A stretch of 64,000 nucleotides of DNA, from the NCBI RefSeq assembly GCF_901709675.1, contig NC_051100.1, positions 8,032,786 through 8,096,785 of the forward strand, given 5' to 3'. Of this stretch, positions 60,201-64,000 are shown one piece after another. Source of the DNA: Syngnathus acus (lineage: Eukaryota > Chordata > Actinopteri > Syngnathiformes > Syngnathidae). Both the position numbers and the translations under genes were made by a program. The notes under the pieces are model-generated. The model was not told where the DNA came from and ran no database searches. It saw only the letters and a list, made by a program, of their open reading frames with translations. The first letter of the stretch is position 1. Each line of letters begins with the position of its first letter.

Positions 60201-63200
60201 ACATATTTGTTTAATATATACATTCAAAATGATGGGAGGAATTGATGAGTACAACATGTAAATTAGGGCACAGGGAAAAAGTGAGCCAATAAAGATTGAA
60301 AGAACAGCAGTGAAATGGGATGACGATATTGACCATCAGGACCGACATATTTTTGAGGGATTAGTCATTGAGTGTGAAGAGCAGCGTTCCTCCTCCATCC
60401 TCTTGTCAGTGCTTTTTTTCTTGAGGCAGATGAAATATTCATTAGATTCTCAGGTGTAATTCCAAGCACTATGGATTTGGCCGGGAGCTGCAGAGCGTCT
60501 TCAGACACAAAGGGTCTGTCTCTAGGCAGGCAGACTGTCTCCGCTCTCAACATCGGCTCGTGCTCTGTTTGTTTAGATTTGTCCCTGACGCAACATTCTC
60601 CCACGTGATGCCTTTCCTGTGTGCAGATTTTGCACACATATATATTGCATCATAACGCTCAATATCAGATGAGTTAAGAGTCACATCACGTAGAATGAAA
60701 TATAAATTGGACTTGGTTTGATATACTTTACGGGTCCTTGTTAGTTCGGCTGCTCTCCGATACGTGCATGTGCAGCCAGACAATTTTCCCCTCCACCATC
60801 AGGAAACATATGGTGGCAACTCCAGTTACCATGGCAACCTTGATTGTGCGGTCGCAGTGAAAATAAGCTGTCTCGAAGGAGACAAATTCAGCATTGAAAT
60901 GAGGTATCATATGAATGTCACTTTTTCGGAATAAAAGTTTCCTCACAATCAAAATGTTACAGGTACAAATCTCGACTCAGGTCATTTAGTGATTTGCTAT
61001 GCTCTATCTGTGCTCGCTTTAACATTGTCTTGCCTTTCTTCATATTTTCATATATTTGACATTGGAACTCCATTTTATGTTTTCAATTACTCTACTCTGG
61101 ACATGCTGAACAAATTATCATAACAAACGTTTTTCTCATTTTCTCACGACTGCGGTATATTAAATCTCTTCTCGACTTGAAGTTCCTGCTTTATTTCCCC
61201 ATCTCAATTGTTATTGTCCATTTGAGACTCATTTCAAAGACAAAGGGTGCATTGTGTCAGTGTCACATTTTAAATGTCATACAAATTAATTCTAGATTTA
61301 GTAAAGCGATGGAAGAGAATGACGTGCAGGGAGGGCGGAAAGTCGATGAAGAGCGGAAGGCTGAGAAAAGGGAGAGAGGAGAGCGCAAGCGGTCTGCAGA
61401 CAAGTCTCATTCAGATGGGAAGAATCCATGGATGATGCTTACTGACTCAGCAATGTGAAAGGGCTGATCAGAAAGAGGAGAGCCGAATGTTGAAAATCAC
61501 AGTGGAAGAGATCTTGTGCACAATAGAACAGACAGTGGGCGTCTACCTGTGTATCGTCTTTTGGACGTTATGGCGGTGAGTGCGTGGCAGGCTCTGTCTC
61601 CACTGCAGTGGGCTCGCTGGGGCTGGGACACGCTACTGGGTGGGGCAGCAGACAGTCCAGACTTGGATCAAGCTTTCGGGCTGTTTCGGCGTCTCTCCTG
61701 GAGCTCACAGCATGACAGCATGATTAAGACTGCAGGGGCGCTGGTCAGACAGAGGTGAGACAGGATGGAACGCGAGAGACACACGCTGGTGAATAACACA
61801 ATGATGAGCGTTCGGGCATCGAGCCTAACGGGGTCTTTTGAAATATTTTTGCTGCTGAGGAAAAAAACGGTATTTTTTTCCAATTTCTATTGGTTTATTC
61901 ATCTCTGTGGTTGTCTCCCATACCTGACATTTAATACGTGTCCTCCAAATTGACACAAAAATATTATCGTTGGTCGGACAGGTTAATCATTGTGACGTGA
62001 GAATGATTCATAGCAGCATTGACTCAGTATGCGATTGTCTTTTTGCTGTAGGAGCTCTGATTCCGATGGAGCATTCGAGACTCCTGAGTCGACAACACCA
62101 GTGAAGGCTCCAGCAGATCCACAGAACCAATTATTTACCGCTGATGACAAAGGTCAGTAAAAGAACAGTATCAAGGGAGTCAAAGCCGTGGCCACAGGAT
62201 GGCACCAAATATTTTACGATATTAGATGAGAGTGACATTTTAAGAACTAAACTCGTCATGACGGTCTTTCCTGCATCTTCCGCAGGAGAAGACCCTTCCG
62301 AGAGAGCATCTGACTTGATTTCTGAGCCAGTTGCCATTGTTTTTGATGAGGACAGGCCAATTGCTGCCAGTGGCGCGTACAACATTGAACCTTTTGCTTC
62401 GGAGTCATCGAGTCAACCGCTTACTCGCTCCCTCAGCCTCCAGGCTGGAGAACTTGACACTTCTGGTTTGGATGGATCTGTAGCACAAGGCTTCCGCCCA
62501 CATTCGGAATCCTTCAGCGTTAGCACAGAAAGTAATCCAGGGACACTCCGTAGGCCTAAGAAAGTCCGCCCTGGATCTGTGAAGAAGACACCGCTCCTGA
62601 GGCAGAACTCCAACCCGGAGAGGCCATGTTCTACTAGTAGCACCCCGGAGATCATTAAGCGTGCAAAGCCTCAAACTGTGACTCCGGACGGAAAGGAAAG
62701 TCCGGCAGAAGGTGGAAGTCCTGTAGGAACCCTCAGAAAAACTAGAAAAACCCGTGTGGACACTCCACCCCCACTACCAGAAGAAGCCACGCATATAGAA
62801 TCAGAGAGGAGTCTCACTGTCCCTGCCTTACCTTTGTGCCAGGAGGAGAGCCATCTTCCATCTAGTCCTCCTATCAAAGAAAACCTCCCAATCCCTCCTA
62901 GTGCCTCCTACAGTTGGGATCCAGAGAACTTTGAGAGCATAGACCCATTCAGGACCGGAGGCAGTAAAATTGCCAACTCACCTGTTCTTGATCGGAAAGG
63001 TCTTAAATGTGCCCCCATTGCTACTCTGCCAGAAAGTCCCCCCATCCCTGCCGTGAGTCAGCTTTCTCCTCCAGCTTCCACTGAAGCACCAGTAGGCAAC
63101 CCTGAAGAGCAACCTATTCTACCCAAACGGGAGTCTGTGAGGCTGGAGTTTGATTACTCCGAGGAGAATAGTGAGGCATCACACGGAGCTTCTGCGCCAC

Positions 63201-63645
63201 CTAAGAAACTGGGCAAGAAACCTGGCGCCAAGATGCCCTTGAGGAAACCAAAGTTGGGGTTAAAAAAGGCCCAGCCAGGAAGGGCTGAGCAGCTGGACAA
63301 TAACATTCCAGCAGAACACAACGGGAACGACGAGGAAAAGCCCATTTCTCGAGGTTCTTACGACTTTGACGCCAATAAGTGGGAAGATCCAAATTTTAAT
63401 CCGTTTATGACCAAGACAGCCGTGGCCAACTCTCCAAAAGCATCTGAGCCTACTTACGGCTTTGATTTTGATGACTCCATAGTCGACCCTTTTCAATCTT
63501 CTAACAAGATGGCAACCTCACCTCCAAAGGCTTCGGCCTCTTTCGAGCTGTCGTCAAATGATGACATGGAAAATGACAATATTGGCGAGCTAGAAGATCA
63601 AAATCTGAACAAACCAACAAAAAAGAAGAAAACTCCCATCAAATC
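42292..63645 (+). CDS. tacc2: Transforming acidic coiled-coil protein 2, long form, 3' end outside window
   Basis: TACC proteins bind microtubules, centrosomes and chTOG-type partners through a C-terminal coiled coil. Coding exons of the long form: 42292-42324, 42941-43009, 45885-46075, 47343-52388, 53035-53439, 55899-56144, 62052-62152, 62286-63645, all in phase (about 2,483 codons in the window). Identity comes from the 3' exons: SSDSDGAFETPESTTPVKAP, VFDEDRPIAASGAYN, VRLEFDYSE, GKKPGAKMPLRKPK, and three SDP-type repeats (62909-62959 YSWDPENFESIDPF; 63359-63412 YDFDANKWEDPNFNPF; 63455-63500 YGFDFDDSIVDPF), each followed by an (A/T)(N/T)SP site. All fit TACC2 better than TACC1 or TACC3. The first residues, MGNESSTTEAL, match human TACC2 closely. 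The exons holding the TACC domain lie to the right. Confidence 0.95.
42360..42512. repeat. Triplet-rich (ACT/AAT)n simple sequence in tacc2 intron 1
   Basis: Degenerate TAC/ACT/AAT triplets. The cleanest run is near 42470-42500, where ACT repeats switch to AAT repeats. Confidence 0.75.
43540..43885 (+). promoter_or_regulatory. tacc2: Purine-rich region and possible alternative non-coding tacc2 exon
   Basis: A strongly purine-biased GGAGGA/GAAGG tract (43550-43760) leads into a segment ending TATTGA followed by a consensus GTAAGT at 43886. ATGs inside it are soon closed by stops, so any such exon would be 5' UTR. It would join the exon at 45885. Confidence 0.35.
43886..45884. other. tacc2 intron, nothing recognised
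   Basis: AT-rich, with homopolymer runs (a G-run near 45477, an A-run near 45450). No exon with matching phase and no repeat with defined ends was found. Confidence 0.5.
47343..52388 (+). other. tacc2: tacc2 giant 5,046-bp exon
   Basis: One exon encoding about 1,682 stop-free codons of acidic, Ser/Thr/Glu-rich, probably disordered protein. The acceptor is at 47341-47342 and the donor GTAAAC starts at 52389. The frame joins 46075 and 53035 correctly. Local features are an amphipathic patch LLDQELLEAFQECEEQMASL near its start, a lysine cluster KRMKKKDKKKHKKKKR at 48052-48102 (nuclear-localisation-like), an ordered-looking patch starting NRVRFVDSVKEDRSVTIEV near 49519, and short helical patches DPSFAELLRTAEKD and NWITALRQAAS near its end. 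Human TACC2 also has an exceptionally long exon here, but I see no linear similarity. Confidence 0.9.
53440..55898. other. tacc2 intron, no coding exon found
   Basis: Moderately CpG-bearing near 54190-54420. A sequence ending ATATGG before GTGAGT at 54525 looks like a first exon, but the phase it would impose on the next exon gives an early stop, so it could only be non-coding. Confidence 0.4.
56145..58589. other. tacc2 intron, mostly featureless
   Basis: AT-rich with a decayed interspersed-repeat remnant (about 57874-57932, ending GGATGGATGG). No exon with matching phase was found. Confidence 0.5.
58590..58810 (+). CDS. tacc2: Alternative first exon of tacc2 (MGANESMDKGQTF...)
   Basis: The ATG at 58752 opens 19 codons plus two bases up to a GTGAGT donor at 58811. 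The phase (2) is exactly what the shared exon at 62052 needs, giving ...EHM-SSDSDGAF. Its start MGANES fits the MGxxxS/T pattern for N-myristoylation. Upstream, 58590-58751 is GC-richer than its surroundings and would be 5' UTR. The short isoform would lack the giant exon. Inferred from phase and composition; no transcript data. Confidence 0.65.
58811..61308. other. tacc2 intron between alternative first exons
   Basis: AT-rich, with a short AT dinucleotide run near 58981. Weakly open minus-strand frames (60365-60952) have no recognisable domain. No exon is supported. Confidence 0.45.
61309..61458 (+). promoter_or_regulatory. Possible uORF in the 5' leader of the TACC1-like first exon
   Basis: An ATG at 61309 opens 49 codons rich in Lys, Arg and Glu, closed by TGA 111 bp before the main start at 61570. 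The region is purine-rich, as 5' leaders in this gene are. Whether it is transcribed is not known. Confidence 0.3.
61570..61754 (+). CDS. tacc2: Alternative first exon of tacc2 with a TACC1-like N-terminus
   Basis: The ATG at 61570 opens MAVSAWQALSPLQWARWGWD and continues for 61 codons plus two bases to a GTGAGA donor at 61755. Phase 2 matches the exon at 62052. TACC1 begins with a very similar run (remembered as MAFSPWQILSPVQWAKW), also directly upstream of the SSDS-EFETPE block. The Trp-rich amphipathic segment may bind a partner or membrane. The junction lies only about 300 bp from the shared exon, so this is probably the promoter of a short isoform. Confidence 0.8.
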
Positions 63646-63805
63646 GTAAGTTGATTTTAGTCACTCTCGTTGGTTATTGCAAATGTCGTGGAGGTCAACA
63701 ATACTGCATTGTTTGCTTGTTTAGATGTGTTTGTGTTGTTTGTGGCACATTGTTCAACAATGTCAGTGGCTTTTGTCTGTCTTTCTCTCTCACCTGGACC
63801 AGTAG

Positions 63806-64000
63806 GTATAAAAAGTCTACACACCCCTCCCTCTTCAGATGCCAGGTTTTTGTGAACCTGTACAAAAACCAGTTAGTATATATTTTCACCACCCAAATCT
63901 AAATTATTGTCTGCTTGCCAATTGATTTGTATCGTTTATATGTGACTTGAGAATTATTATTATTTTTTAAATGGTCTCACATATAAACCTGGCATCTAAA
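63806..64000. mobile_element. Left part of an interspersed element with inverted ends, running off the window
   Basis: TATAAAAAGTCTACACACCC, a word common in fish repeats, begins here. CAGATGCCAGGTT (63836-63848) reappears inverted as AACCTGGCATCT at 63986-63997. The right arm therefore starts at the window edge and should continue with the complement of the left end. Confidence 0.6.

Noticed and set aside
1-64000. tRNA/rRNA genes, CRISPR arrays, bacterial-type operons or integrated viral genes
   Set aside because: None seen on either strand; all long frames are explained by vertebrate genes or their shadows.

Overview
This is a gene-dense stretch of vertebrate nuclear DNA, almost certainly from a teleost fish. 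The genes are split by GT-AG introns whose phases agree across every junction I joined. The proteins are vertebrate families, the introns are short, and typical fish interspersed repeats are scattered between exons. The species cannot be told from the sequence.

Layout: (1) 1-5702, the 3' part of a prominin-family gene on +, whose 5' exons lie left of the window and whose last exon is unresolved. (2) 5703-11095, a repeat-rich interval that probably contains the calpain 5' UTR exon. (3) 11096-17063, a complete classical calpain (21 coding exons, 704 aa) on +. (4) 17950-18664, mrpl14 on -, tail to tail with the calpain. (5) A divergent promoter with a perfect CRE palindrome, then tmem63b (23 coding exons, 833 aa) on +, 21569-30216. 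(6) 32958-36171, a ZIP9-type zinc transporter (slc39a9-like, 7 exons, 283 aa) on +. (7) 37348-39045, an intronless ccdc177 on -. (8) About 40880 to the right edge, most of a long tacc2 gene on +, including a single 5,046-bp exon and at least three alternative coding first exons. The C-terminal TACC coiled coil lies beyond the window.

The genes form two remembered synteny groups rather than an operon-like system: MRPL14/TMEM63B/CAPN11 sit together on human 6p21, and SLC39A9/CCDC177 on human 14q24. No CRISPR array, phage or bacterial-type system is present, and I found no tRNA or rRNA gene.

The observations most worth a second look are: alternative tacc2 N-termini (two start with MGxxxS, a third closely resembles the TACC1 N-terminus) that all join the same exon in the same phase; a ZIP9-like transporter without the histidine-rich cytosolic loop; a U12-type donor in the calpain penta-EF-hand region; a 42-bp frame-preserving cassette exon in tmem63b; and paired 175-bp palindromic MITEs in opposite orientation.
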